Origin: Paracyclopina nana
Lineage: Eukaryota > Arthropoda > Copepoda > Cyclopoida > Cyclopettidae
Length of the DNA: 64,000 bases
Direction: 5' to 3'
NCBI GenBank assembly: GCA_019096065.1
Contig: JAGUCH010000003.1
Span: 5,456,001-5,520,000 of the forward strand
Below the pieces are notes generated by a model, which made no database searches, was not told the DNA's origin, and was given only the letters and a program-made list of their open reading frames with translations. Below are positions 46,365 to 55,079 of the stretch, piece by piece (the first letter of the stretch is position 1; each line of letters starts with the position of its first letter). The position numbers and the translations under genes were made by a program.

Positions 46365-47700
46365 CTGCACCATCATTGCAATGATATAGGGAACAAAAGA
46401 CAAACAAAATGCAATAGATGGTGCGGAATTTTTGGTTCCTTTGGCGTGCGTGTAAGCATGCGTAGCAATTGCCAAAAAATCGTATATACTAAATACCGCA
46501 CACAAACGCAACGCAACGCACACTACTAAATACCGCACACTACTAAATACCGCACACTACTAAAAAACGCACACAGCTAGGAAATGGAAATGCATTTGAA
46601 ATAATTTGACAGGCAATTATTTTTCTAATACACCCATGATAAAAATAAATTGTTTCACTCAGTGCTTTACACTGCTAGTTAAATAATTAGGTTTGGCGCG
46701 TAAACTAATTTTCATTGATGGAAAAAATGGGCTATAGCAGTTTTTTTGGGTGACAAAATGAGAATTTGGCGACTAATTCAGAAATTCTCATGCCTGTGAA
46801 AAAGGCTTTTTGAAACACCGTCAAAAAGGCTTGTAAGTGTCAAACAATGATTTTCTGTTGCTTTGCAAGTAATTTTGGATAAAAAATGGACACTTTTTCA
46901 GCCAAATTTCATCCTTTGATTAATTCGTGACTATATACAGTATATGTGTGCGGTATTTAGTAGGCAAACATACTAAATACCGCACACACTAAAAAACAGC
47001 AATAAAGGCAAACAAACCCACAAAAAAACCCCAGATTCTGATTGAGCTATCGGGATTCACTCATGTATTCATGCTTACTTGTGTTACTAGTCACTAAAGA
47101 AATAATTTGTGCTTTCCTCCAGCCAGTTTCATTAGTTCATAGATATAATAAAATATAAAAAGTAGTGTGCGGTATTTAGTAGTGTGCGGTATTTAGTAGT
47201 GTGCGTTGCGTTGCGTTTGTGTGCGGTATTTAGTATGTACCCCAAAAAATAGCGCTTCTGACTAAAAGTAAACAAAACATTTTTTGGAATTATTGGGAAC
47301 AAAATGGCAAAGAAAGTGCTCATTTTGAGCTTGTAACAGTACAGTTGATTCAAGGAACAGATTGGTACCATTTTGAGTAAGATTCATGAAAGTCAAGGAA
47401 TTTTGGCTCATGAGTCACATCATATCCAGACCTGAGCGTGATGGATCAAATCAGAAGAAATAGCCTTACTTTTTGTAGCTGTGCTCTGTGTGAGTTCAAA
47501 ACAAAAAAGTTCATCTGGTGTGGATTCAATAAAAATGGCCAATTTTTGAGCAAATTAGCCATTACTTGCAATAAGTTGAGGAAACAGAATTTTCTGGTAA
47601 TCATGATTGCCATGCTATAGTTGTTGTACTGGCAAGGAAAAAGTGGGAAAATGCAAGCCTTAAAGTAGCAATTTTGCAAATAGTTCTTGCAAAAATTGGC
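46365..47700 (+). repeat. Dispersed repeat family, copy interrupted by a TIR element
   Basis: 46365-46480 and 47242 to about 47700 together match 42430-42960. The match breaks at CCAAAAAAT and resumes from a second CCAAAAAAT. Confidence 0.7.
46472..47250. mobile_element. Mutator-like MITE: 81-bp TIRs, 9-bp target duplication
   Basis: The element 46481-47241 (761 bp) has ends 46481-46561 and 47161-47241 that are inverted with 79 of 81 matches. CCAAAAAAT flanks it at 46472-46480 and 47242-47250. Each TIR contains three ACTAAATACCGCAC repeats and an ACGCAACGCA block. The centre has another inverted pair of the same motif (46944-46994). Long TIRs plus 9-bp duplications are typical of Mutator-like elements. 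There is no transposase frame. Confidence 0.85.
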
Positions 47701-48112
47701 CAAATCGTTGATTCTTAATGATGAAAAATACGTGTTCATATAAGTGAAAAGCTTAAAATGGTGAGTAGTGTTTGTTTCTTCTGTGAAACCAATTCAGCAT
47801 TAAATCAGAGCAGAGATTATGAACATTTTTAGTTATTGCCTCCCAACGTACAGTAGAGCGCGACCAACCAAAATTTATCCCTCTCACCACCAGCCTGAAT
47901 ATGCCTCTTCCATTGTCACCCTAAAGCATCCCTTTTGATTCAAGGGCTGTTATATATACTGTGATACGATTGCCTCGTGTTATAATTCAGTTTACCGATC
48001 CGACTCAGCTCTTTTATATCACAACTTTTTCTAAGCAATTTGGGGGATATTAAATACTTAATGGCCCTGGAATCAAATTTGAGGGATTTTAAGTAATTTA
48101 ATGCCCCTCATA

Positions 48113-48331
48113 TTCCATGGAAGTAATCCAAACACCAAAGAAGTTAAAAAAAAGAGAGGATCATCCAAGATTCGAACCTCAGAAAGTTGGATTAGCAATC
48201 CAATGCTCTAACCACTGAGCTATGGAAACATCATGAAGATTGGATGCTATGTACAGGACTTTAACCATAACTTAAGCCAGATAAAGAAATAAAAAAAGTT
48301 AAGAAGGAATGTGAATCAAGAGCCAAGCGCT
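48113..48331. repeat. tRNA-like repeat, deleted copy of the 43.9-44.2 kb element
   Basis: Starts TTCCATGGAAGTAATCCAAA as at 43910. It contains a minus-strand tRNA-like segment (about 48156-48225; loop TTGCTAA) and a remnant of the second tRNA-like part (GAATCAAGAGCC..GCGCT). Similarity ends at about 48331, where the BEL element seems to begin. Confidence 0.65.
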
Positions 48332-48732
48332 TGGAGCATACCGCCGCCAGGCCTCGTTGCCATTAGGCCTAATGCCCGCTTTAGCCTTAAGGCACCCTCC
48401 ATCCACAGATGTCTACCTTTATTATGTCCATATATATCTGTGCTTTTCTCTTTTGTTTACTTTTTGCTACAGTTCAGTTTTCACCGCCATTACGGCAAGA
48501 AGCTAATAAAGAATCTTTTGTGCCAGAAGCTCCCTTTATTCAATGCAAGATCTCATTCATGAGCTATCATCATTGTTAGCATCCCTGGACCAGGTTTTGC
48601 ACCGGCTGGTTTCATCCGCATCACCCGGAGGCTTCACCCAAAGGATTGATTCCGGATCCAACTCCAGGTAGGATTCGAGTGTCTCTACTTTCTTAGCTTT
48701 CATCCCTGCAAAGTAAGAAGAGCTATGAGACA
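48331..48732 (+). mobile_element. 5' LTR of the BEL/Pao element (left boundary uncertain)
   Basis: Ends ..GAGACA just before the PBS. It contains a TATA-like catatatata near 48428 and AATAAA at 48505-48510. The left edge is placed where the tRNA-like repeat homology ends. No second LTR is in the window to confirm it. Confidence 0.5.
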
Positions 48733-48736
48733 AATT

Positions 48737-48754
48737 TGGCGCCCAACGTGGGGC
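48737..48754 (+). other. Primer binding site, tRNA-Lys type
   Basis: TGGCGCCCAACGTGGGGC, complementary to the 3' end of tRNA-Lys, the same 18-nt PBS used by many retroelements. Confidence 0.85.
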
Positions 48755-48821
48755 TCGAAGATCATGACCAAGAAATGAGTCTTCAGCCCGAAATTCCGAG
48801 TCGAATCTGAGATTAATCCCC

Positions 48822-51800
48822 ATGTCAAGTCCACATCCAGAAGCACCAGATTTGGACGATGACACTCCTCGGACAAGACTAAGAAGAAGCCTCAGAGTAA
48901 GAGGCCTACCCGCAAGAATCCAATCTGAATCAAGCACCCCTTTCAGACGAATTCAAGAATGGATCACACCCCAGCCAATTCGATCCATAAGTGATCGAAA
49001 AGTAGCCCAAGCCTTGGACTGGGACTTGTCGCCGGCTGTGGTAGAGTTAACTCGCCAGTCCAGCCCCAACCACACACCCCGCTCAAGTTTCAAGGATTAT
49101 TTGAACTTAGCTGACGTGTCGCGTGGTCTTTTAGCCTCAGGACGTCACGTGGGCAACGAGGGGGCCGCCCACAGCGAAGTCCAAGACAAAAAAGTGTTTT
49201 TAGCCCATGACGGAAGGGTTAACCCCACAACAAGTGGATCAGCGTATGACCAATCCAGTCTCAACTCAAACATGAACGTAGACGGCAACACGGAGCCATC
49301 CCAGTCATCAAAAAGCAGTCCCAATGTCGACACTTCGAGTAGTGCGACTGGAACCACTGACAGCAACACCACTATTTTGGGTCAAGATGATCCAGGTCCT
49401 TCCAAGGACAACAAGAACCCCAAGACGAAGATCTCACAAAGGCAAGCTAAGCAAAAGGCTGCCACAGACGCAAGAAATGTAGTCGTATTGGTCCTCGATG
49501 AAGCAGCAAGAGCATGCAGAGACTATCGAAAAAGAGTCAGGTCCCATGACGCCCCGGAAACGATCGAGGGCCTTAAGGCAATGCTGGCTGTGGTAGAAGA
49601 ACTTCAGAAACAACTCCTCAAGACCTACACAGACTATGTCAGTGCCAATGACCAAGCTAGTCAAACCCTGTCACGGGTCATCCCTGACAAGGCTGATGGA
49701 GCCAGGGATGCGTTGGCTGGCCTTCATCGCAAGCTCAAGGCTGCAATCGCTGAAAAAGAAGCCAAGGCTTCCGAATCGCAAGAAGATCGTGACATTGAGG
49801 CCAGAATCACATTCGAAAACAGTGACACTGATGGTGAGACCTTCATTTCTCAATTTGCAAAACAAGTGGCCTTGGAAGAGAGACTTAAGTCAAGCAAGAA
49901 GACTTCTGCCCTCAAGCCTCCCCGACGCCCCTCCAATGCTTCAGCTCAACCAAAGTCGCAGGAGCAAAAGTCGCAAGAGCCAAAACCTCACGACAAGCAA
50001 AAGAGGGTCCTCAGCTACTCGCCTGTAGAAGGACAAGCCTTTGATCAACCAGGCAGTTCATCGGATGACCAACAAGGACATCAGGTCAAGGATTCCAAAA
50101 CTAAGACCAAAAGAACAGTCACTGAAGAAGAGAAAGCTGTGCTCCAGATCAGAGAGCAGCTTAAGCTGAAAGCCACGCAACTGGAAGCTGACATCACGGA
50201 TCAATGCCCCTCCGAGGACATAGCCACTGGAATGGCTGCTCTTCAGTCCCTGCTCGTCACTTATGAACAGAAGTGGAACGAGCTACTCGATGTCGACGAA
50301 CGCACTGCCAAGGATCTGGACACACATGAAATCAATTATAATTACCTGCTCCAGACCTCGAGAAAAGCCTATGATCTGATCGTCCTCCAAGAAAGGTCCA
50401 TGAAGGCTCACCTTAAGACCATGCTCAACAAGAAGTTTCTCAACAAGTCCATGAAGGTTGAAACCTACATTCCTTCCGAAGAGGTGGTTTATACCAGAGA
50501 TGGCACCAAGCTCATTTATGACAGAGAAACTGACACCTACCGACGAGCAAGATCCAATCACCCGAATGCTGACCTTAAGGTGCCCAATGCTGGAGATCCA
50601 GATCCCTCCGACCCTGACTCTTCTGATGATGGTTCGAACAAAGGAGGAGGGAGAAAAAATGGTGGAAAAAAGCCCAGAAAGAATCCAAAGGATAAGAAGC
50701 CCTTCTGGGACACGAGTGAATCTGAAGAGGAAGAAGAGAAAGCTCGTCAGGCCTCACCATTCTCAAGTGGGTTTGGCAGCTCCACATCATCGGCCCCCAG
50801 GCAGCACAAACGAGCAGTGAAGTTCGATCCTTTAAAGGTTCCTCCATTTGATGGCAAGGACCTCATGCAATACTACCATTTCAGGGTAGCTTTCAAACAA
50901 TTTGTCCACAAGGATCCAACGATGTCGCTGCAAGAGAAAATCATTCGGCTCAATCAAGCGACCAAAGATGGCGAAGCTCATCGATGCGTGAGGTTTAAAC
51001 CTCATAACAAGAAAGGCTACATGGAGGCTCTCAAAGAACTCGACGAAGAGTATGGTGACAGGCAAAGGCTCTTGAACTATGCCGTGAAAAAGCTCCAGAA
51101 CATGTCTCCCATCGACATCACCAAAAAGGAGACAATTCAAGTTGTCAGAGACCACATTGCTGAGTTTTTGTTTCAATTGGAAGCCACTGCCCCTGAAGCG
51201 ATGTCAGAGTTTGAGCACATCACCTTTGCCTCCTTGGTCATTCAAAATATCGTTTTTGTGCCATCCACTCTGCCTTTTGTCAACACCTTTTTAACTTCGA
51301 GACGAGTTCATGCCTTCACATTAGAGCTGTTCAATGAATGGGCCAGTAGTGAGATCCAACACCACTACAATCAACAGATGACCAAGGCTGCCATTGCCCC
51401 AACTGAAAAGCCAGTTGGGCTTAAGCCTTCATTTCAACCGCGAAAATTCGAAGAGCGAGCTCCGGCCTTTGCTCGTGGTGGCAGCTTTAATTACAACAAG
51501 TCCATCTTGTCTGTGACTGAAGAGCCCACATATGATGATGATGAAAGTGAAGGCCCATTAATGGTAACCAGTGTCAGACTGGCCCCAGATGAGGCGAGAA
51601 GCTTCCTCGAATGTCCACTCTGCGAGCAACAACACTCCATTCCGGAATGCTCCAAGTTCAGGCAAGCAGCTCAAGCTGACAAATACAAAATGTGCAAAGA
51701 ATCCGGAGCCTGCTTCAAATGCCTGAGAGGCCACCACCGCGTACGAAAATGCAAATCGGCACTTGAATGCTCGAAATGTCGATCCACCACTCACAATGTG

Positions 51801-52097
51801 TGGCTCCATGATGCTCTCGAACTTCTGCCTAAGCCCAATCAAACGAAGAAAGTCGCCTTAACCACGAACTCAGCAGCCAATGATCCCATGACAGTGTTCA
51901 TTGAGCACCTGAAACTGCAGCAGGAAGAAATGGCCACCAATCGCAAAGCTCTTAATGAACTGACGCAAGTCATCAAAGAGAGCCTTAAGGCACCTGTCGT
52001 GTCTTCTGTGGCCTCCAATGAATCCTCCAACTCGGTCTCAGCAGTCAAGCCCTCTTTCATCAAACAGGAAGAGTTGCCACAACAAGCAAAAAACTGA
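48822..52097 (+). CDS. gag: BEL/Pao Gag polyprotein
   Basis: 1091 aa from ATG 48822. The N-terminal two thirds is Ser/Asp/Lys-rich with predicted coiled coil (VLQIREQLKLKATQLEADI region). The capsid-like part around residues 660-870 begins VPPFDGKDLMQYYHFRVAFK. Zinc knuckles of BEL type lie near the C-terminus (CPLCEQQHSIPECSKF, CFKCLRGHHRVRKC, CSKCRSTTHNVWLH). The frame is intact. It ends GCA AAA AAC TGA, and the last two sense codons form part of the frameshift heptamer. Confidence 0.9.
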   Translation: MSSPHPEAPDLDDDTPRTRLRRSLRVRGLPARIQSESSTPFRRIQEWITPQPIRSISDRKVAQALDWDLSPAVVELTRQSSPNHTPRSSFKDYLNLADVSRGLLASGRHVGNEGAAHSEVQDKKVFLAHDGRVNPTTSGSAYDQSSLNSNMNVDGNTEPSQSSKSSPNVDTSSSATGTTDSNTTILGQDDPGPSKDNKNPKTKISQRQAKQKAATDARNVVVLVLDEAARACRDYRKRVRSHDAPETIEGLKAMLAVVEELQKQLLKTYTDYVSANDQASQTLSRVIPDKADGARDALAGLHRKLKAAIAEKEAKASESQEDRDIEARITFENSDTDGETFISQFAKQVALEERLKSSKKTSALKPPRRPSNASAQPKSQEQKSQEPKPHDKQKRVLSYSPVEGQAFDQPGSSSDDQQGHQVKDSKTKTKRTVTEEEKAVLQIREQLKLKATQLEADITDQCPSEDIATGMAALQSLLVTYEQKWNELLDVDERTAKDLDTHEINYNYLLQTSRKAYDLIVLQERSMKAHLKTMLNKKFLNKSMKVETYIPSEEVVYTRDGTKLIYDRETDTYRRARSNHPNADLKVPNAGDPDPSDPDSSDDGSNKGGGRKNGGKKPRKNPKDKKPFWDTSESEEEEEKARQASPFSSGFGSSTSSAPRQHKRAVKFDPLKVPPFDGKDLMQYYHFRVAFKQFVHKDPTMSLQEKIIRLNQATKDGEAHRCVRFKPHNKKGYMEALKELDEEYGDRQRLLNYAVKKLQNMSPIDITKKETIQVVRDHIAEFLFQLEATAPEAMSEFEHITFASLVIQNIVFVPSTLPFVNTFLTSRRVHAFTLELFNEWASSEIQHHYNQQMTKAAIAPTEKPVGLKPSFQPRKFEERAPAFARGGSFNYNKSILSVTEEPTYDDDESEGPLMVTSVRLAPDEARSFLECPLCEQQHSIPECSKFRQAAQADKYKMCKESGACFKCLRGHHRVRKCKSALECSKCRSTTHNVWLHDALELLPKPNQTKKVALTTNSAANDPMTVFIEHLKLQQEEMATNRKALNELTQVIKESLKAPVVSSVASNESSNSVSAVKPSFIKQEELPQQAKN

Positions 52098-52144
52098 TAA
52101 GTAGCCTCCAATCAACTATAAATAAACGTATACAAAAGGAGGCT
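52088..52144 (+). promoter_or_regulatory. -1 ribosomal frameshift signal between gag and pol
   Basis: The slippery heptamer A AAA AAC (52088-52094) lies in the correct register, immediately before the gag TGA. After a spacer of 8 nt a stem follows: AGCCTCC (52103-52109) pairs with GGAGGCT (52138-52144) around a 28-nt loop. Slipping back one base enters the pol frame at CTG 52094, which is open through to 54877. Confidence 0.85.
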
Positions 52145-54877
52145 GAAGCTCGTAAGTCAACTTCATCAGTAGAAGGCCATGGCCTGAGACAACCACGAAA
52201 AACCAAAGACAACTTGGCAATTGTCAACTCGATCTTAGCATTTCAACCCGGAAACAAGATTTTAAAATCATCGCACAAAGTGCTGCTTCCTATTGTGCCA
52301 GTCTTTGTTTCAAATCCTGACAACCCTGATCACAAAGTTCTAGTCAATTGTTTTCTCGACACTGGTAGCGAACTCACCATCATCACAGAAGCACTGTGTT
52401 CCAAGCTTAAGCTGATGGGAAAAAAGTCAACCAAAAACCTTAGCTTCGTTGGCACTTCATCGCAATTCCAAAGCAAAGCTGTCACTATTGTCGTCAGCCC
52501 AGCCAACCAGTGTGATCATAATCAAGAGCATCATTTGCATGTACACACGCTTCCATCATTGCAGCCGCATTTGAAAGTGCCACCGATTGATGTCCTTCAG
52601 AAGTCGTTCGCTCACCTCAAGAATCAAACTTTCCATCCTTTTGCCAAAGGAGCTCCTGAACTTCTGATGGGCCAAGACAATTTCCATCTGATCAGTGGTC
52701 TTAAGACAATCCCAGGAGCCTCTCCAGTGGAACCCATACTTCAATTCACCAGACTTGGGCCGGTAATTCATTATGCAGAAAATGACAACTACTCCTATAA
52801 AGTGTCAACTGTCAACGCTGTCTCTGAAGCTGACAATCAAGCCGAAGCCATCCCTGAAATGGCGGGAGAGCCATGCTGCATTAATGCACCACCATATGAC
52901 GCCCTCAAGCTCTTGTATGAATTAGAAGATTACTCAAAGAAAAATGTCAAAAAACCTTTGAGCGTGAATGAAAAAAGAGCTATGGACATTCTCTCAAAAA
53001 TTGTGCAACTCGAAAATGGTGACATTGTTGTACCAAACCTGTGGGCAGAAAACGAGCCGGTCTTTGAAAACAACTTCCAAGAAGTCTACAAAGACACTAT
53101 GATCCTCATAAGAAAACTCAAAGCCACAAGCATGGACGCTTACAAAAAAGCATGCGAAGAAATCAAGCAGTGGATTCAACTGGGCTTTGTCAGGAGGCTT
53201 AAGCCAAATGAACAATTCACGCTAGGAAGATTTCTCAACTGGCTGCTTGTCACAAGGCTTGACAAGCCAAGTATGCCAATCCGCATTGTTTTTGATGGCA
53301 CGCGAAAATCCAAAGATGGAAAATCATTAAACGATGCGTTGCTTCCTGGGCCAAAGTTTCAAACTGATTGTGCTGACATCATCCTGCTAGCCCGCCAAAA
53401 TCCTATCTGTTTCACGGCAGACATATCAAAAATGTATTTGAGGTTTAAACTTGCAGAAGAGGACCGAAAATACCACAGGTTTGCATGGGATGATGGCTGT
53501 TATGAGTTCTTGTCAGTTCCTTTTGGCACAACTTCGGCTCCATGTATGGCTATCTATGCTCTTCAACAACATGCTGCAAAATATGAAAAACAGATGCCTG
53601 AAGCATGCAAACTTATCAAAAAATCGCTCTATGTAGACGATTTGATCGCCTCAGTCGAAAATGTGAATACGTTTGAAAGAGTGTCAAAGGAACTCATCAA
53701 AATCATGAGCGATGCAAACTTGCCTTTAAGGAAATGGACATGTTCAGATCCCAAAGGCTTAAGCCACATCCAAGAAGATTGGAGAGCTTCTGCGTATCAA
53801 GTCAAAGATGATCTTGTCGACAACACAAAAGCCTTGGGCATGTGGATTGACCAAGTAAGAGACAAAATCATTTTTCAAAAACCCTCTTATGAGCCCTTTC
53901 AAGGCAAACCAATCACCTTAAGGCTCATGGTCAAATATGCTCCCCGCTTGTTTGACATCATTGGACTTGTCAACCCGATCATGCTCGCTGGAAAATTGTT
54001 AATCCAAGCCACATGTGCACTCAAATCTGCCCTAAATCTTGGATGGGATTCCGAGCTTGAAAAAGTCAATCATCCGGATGCTAAGATCATCATTCAAAAA
54101 TGGAAAGACTTCGTGACTGATCTAGATCAAATAAGTCTCTTTGCAATCCCAAGAGCAATTCGCCATGGCCCAACAAAGCATCGGTTTCTCCATGTTTTCA
54201 CGGATGCAAGTGACTTCGCATATGCCACATGTGCCTACATGGTATGCCACTATGAAAGTGGATTAATCCAGTCAGTCCTCATCACCTCAAGGATGAAACT
54301 TTGTCCTCTAAATGAAACTCGCTCAATTCCAGAAAAAGAATTACTGGGAGCAGTTTTAGGATCGCGACTGACTGTGCACTTAATGGAACTTTACGAAAAG
54401 ATAGACTCAGTTTTTCTGTGGACCGATTCTAAAGTTGTCGTCACTTGGCTTGCGAAGCCAGCAAGAAGTTGGAAACTTTACGTAAGCCGAAGAGTATCTG
54501 AAATATTCGAACTTACTTACCAATATTCTTGGCGTCATGTAAAGGGGTCCATTAACCCGGCCGACAAACCAACTCGAGGAATTAAAGCAGCTGACTTAAG
54601 TCAAGACAAGTCATGGCTTGAAGGACCAGAATTCTTGTTGGGCCCAGTTGAAAATTATCCCAATGAAAACCTGGAATTAACAAATGATGATATTGCCGCC
54701 ACTGGAGAAGCAGAGAAAAAATCGCTGATAAACTCTGTAATCCTATCGTATATCAGGGCGGGAGAAAGCGTGGTACCAAAATACTTGATGCCAACGAAGG
54801 AGATCAAGCAGCAATGGAAAGAAATGAGGAAAGTCACCTACCCGATTGACATTAATGCCACCAACCTGAAAGTGTAG
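52094..54877 (+). CDS. pol: BEL/Pao Pol, truncated before integrase
   Basis: Read as a frameshift fusion from 52094; no ATG is needed. Protease: VNCFLDTGSELTIITEAL (DTG). Reverse transcriptase: NWLLVTRLDKPSMPIRIVFD, FTADISKMYLRFKL and the YVDD catalytic box (SLYVDDLIAS). RNase H: HVFTDASDFAYATCAY and LWTDSKVVVTWL. The frame reaches ..NATNLKV and then a stop formed by the first bases of the gypsy LTR (TGTAG at 54873). The normal BEL integrase (zinc HHCC and DDE core) is therefore missing, and the end is an insertion break, not a natural terminus. Confidence 0.9.
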   Translation: MISSLQSTINKRIQKEAEARKSTSSVEGHGLRQPRKTKDNLAIVNSILAFQPGNKILKSSHKVLLPIVPVFVSNPDNPDHKVLVNCFLDTGSELTIITEALCSKLKLMGKKSTKNLSFVGTSSQFQSKAVTIVVSPANQCDHNQEHHLHVHTLPSLQPHLKVPPIDVLQKSFAHLKNQTFHPFAKGAPELLMGQDNFHLISGLKTIPGASPVEPILQFTRLGPVIHYAENDNYSYKVSTVNAVSEADNQAEAIPEMAGEPCCINAPPYDALKLLYELEDYSKKNVKKPLSVNEKRAMDILSKIVQLENGDIVVPNLWAENEPVFENNFQEVYKDTMILIRKLKATSMDAYKKACEEIKQWIQLGFVRRLKPNEQFTLGRFLNWLLVTRLDKPSMPIRIVFDGTRKSKDGKSLNDALLPGPKFQTDCADIILLARQNPICFTADISKMYLRFKLAEEDRKYHRFAWDDGCYEFLSVPFGTTSAPCMAIYALQQHAAKYEKQMPEACKLIKKSLYVDDLIASVENVNTFERVSKELIKIMSDANLPLRKWTCSDPKGLSHIQEDWRASAYQVKDDLVDNTKALGMWIDQVRDKIIFQKPSYEPFQGKPITLRLMVKYAPRLFDIIGLVNPIMLAGKLLIQATCALKSALNLGWDSELEKVNHPDAKIIIQKWKDFVTDLDQISLFAIPRAIRHGPTKHRFLHVFTDASDFAYATCAYMVCHYESGLIQSVLITSRMKLCPLNETRSIPEKELLGAVLGSRLTVHLMELYEKIDSVFLWTDSKVVVTWLAKPARSWKLYVSRRVSEIFELTYQYSWRHVKGSINPADKPTRGIKAADLSQDKSWLEGPEFLLGPVENYPNENLELTNDDIAATGEAEKKSLINSVILSYIRAGESVVPKYLMPTKEIKQQWKEMRKVTYPIDINATNLKV

Positions 54878-55069
54878 GGGTTCGAACACTCTGAGACCTA
54901 CGCGCTACACCTTACTAACTTATAGCTTACAAGACTCCATCTTAGTTGGAAGGATATGTCGTCGAGCTGTTTGCTCGCGCATAGTCGTTTATTTACTGCT
55001 GTACAATTGTAGTGCTACCGCACGAGAGGAGGCGAGAGCGCAGGTACGCAGGCTCGGGATCCTGCTACA
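54873..55069 (-). mobile_element. 3' LTR (197 bp) of the gypsy element
   Basis: Bounded by TGTAG and CTACA; reads the same as 126-322. On the minus strand it is preceded by the polypurine tract. Confidence 0.95.
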
Positions 55070-55070
55070 A

Positions 55071-55079
55071 TTTCCCCCT
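55071..55079 (-). other. Polypurine tract
   Basis: On the minus strand AGGGGGAAA lies one base before the 3' LTR, the expected plus-strand primer site. It overlaps the env stop codon TAG (55080-55078). Confidence 0.85.

Larger units (their letters stand above)
48331..54872 (+). mobile_element. BEL/Pao LTR retrotransposon, truncated by insertion
   Basis: Order: 5' LTR (about 48331-48732), tRNA-Lys-type PBS, gag, -1 frameshift site, pol with protease, reverse transcriptase and RNase H. The integrase and 3' LTR are absent because the gypsy element starts at 54873; the missing part should lie beyond the window. Confidence 0.9.

Noticed and set aside
46487-47234. CRISPR-like array suggested by repeated ACTAAATACCGCAC
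   Set aside because: Repeats are few, lie in inverted orientation at both ends of one element and are not separated by regular spacers; the genome is eukaryotic.
52214-52216. TTG as independent start of the BEL pol
   Set aside because: The frame is open back to the frameshift heptamer at 52088, which explains translation better.
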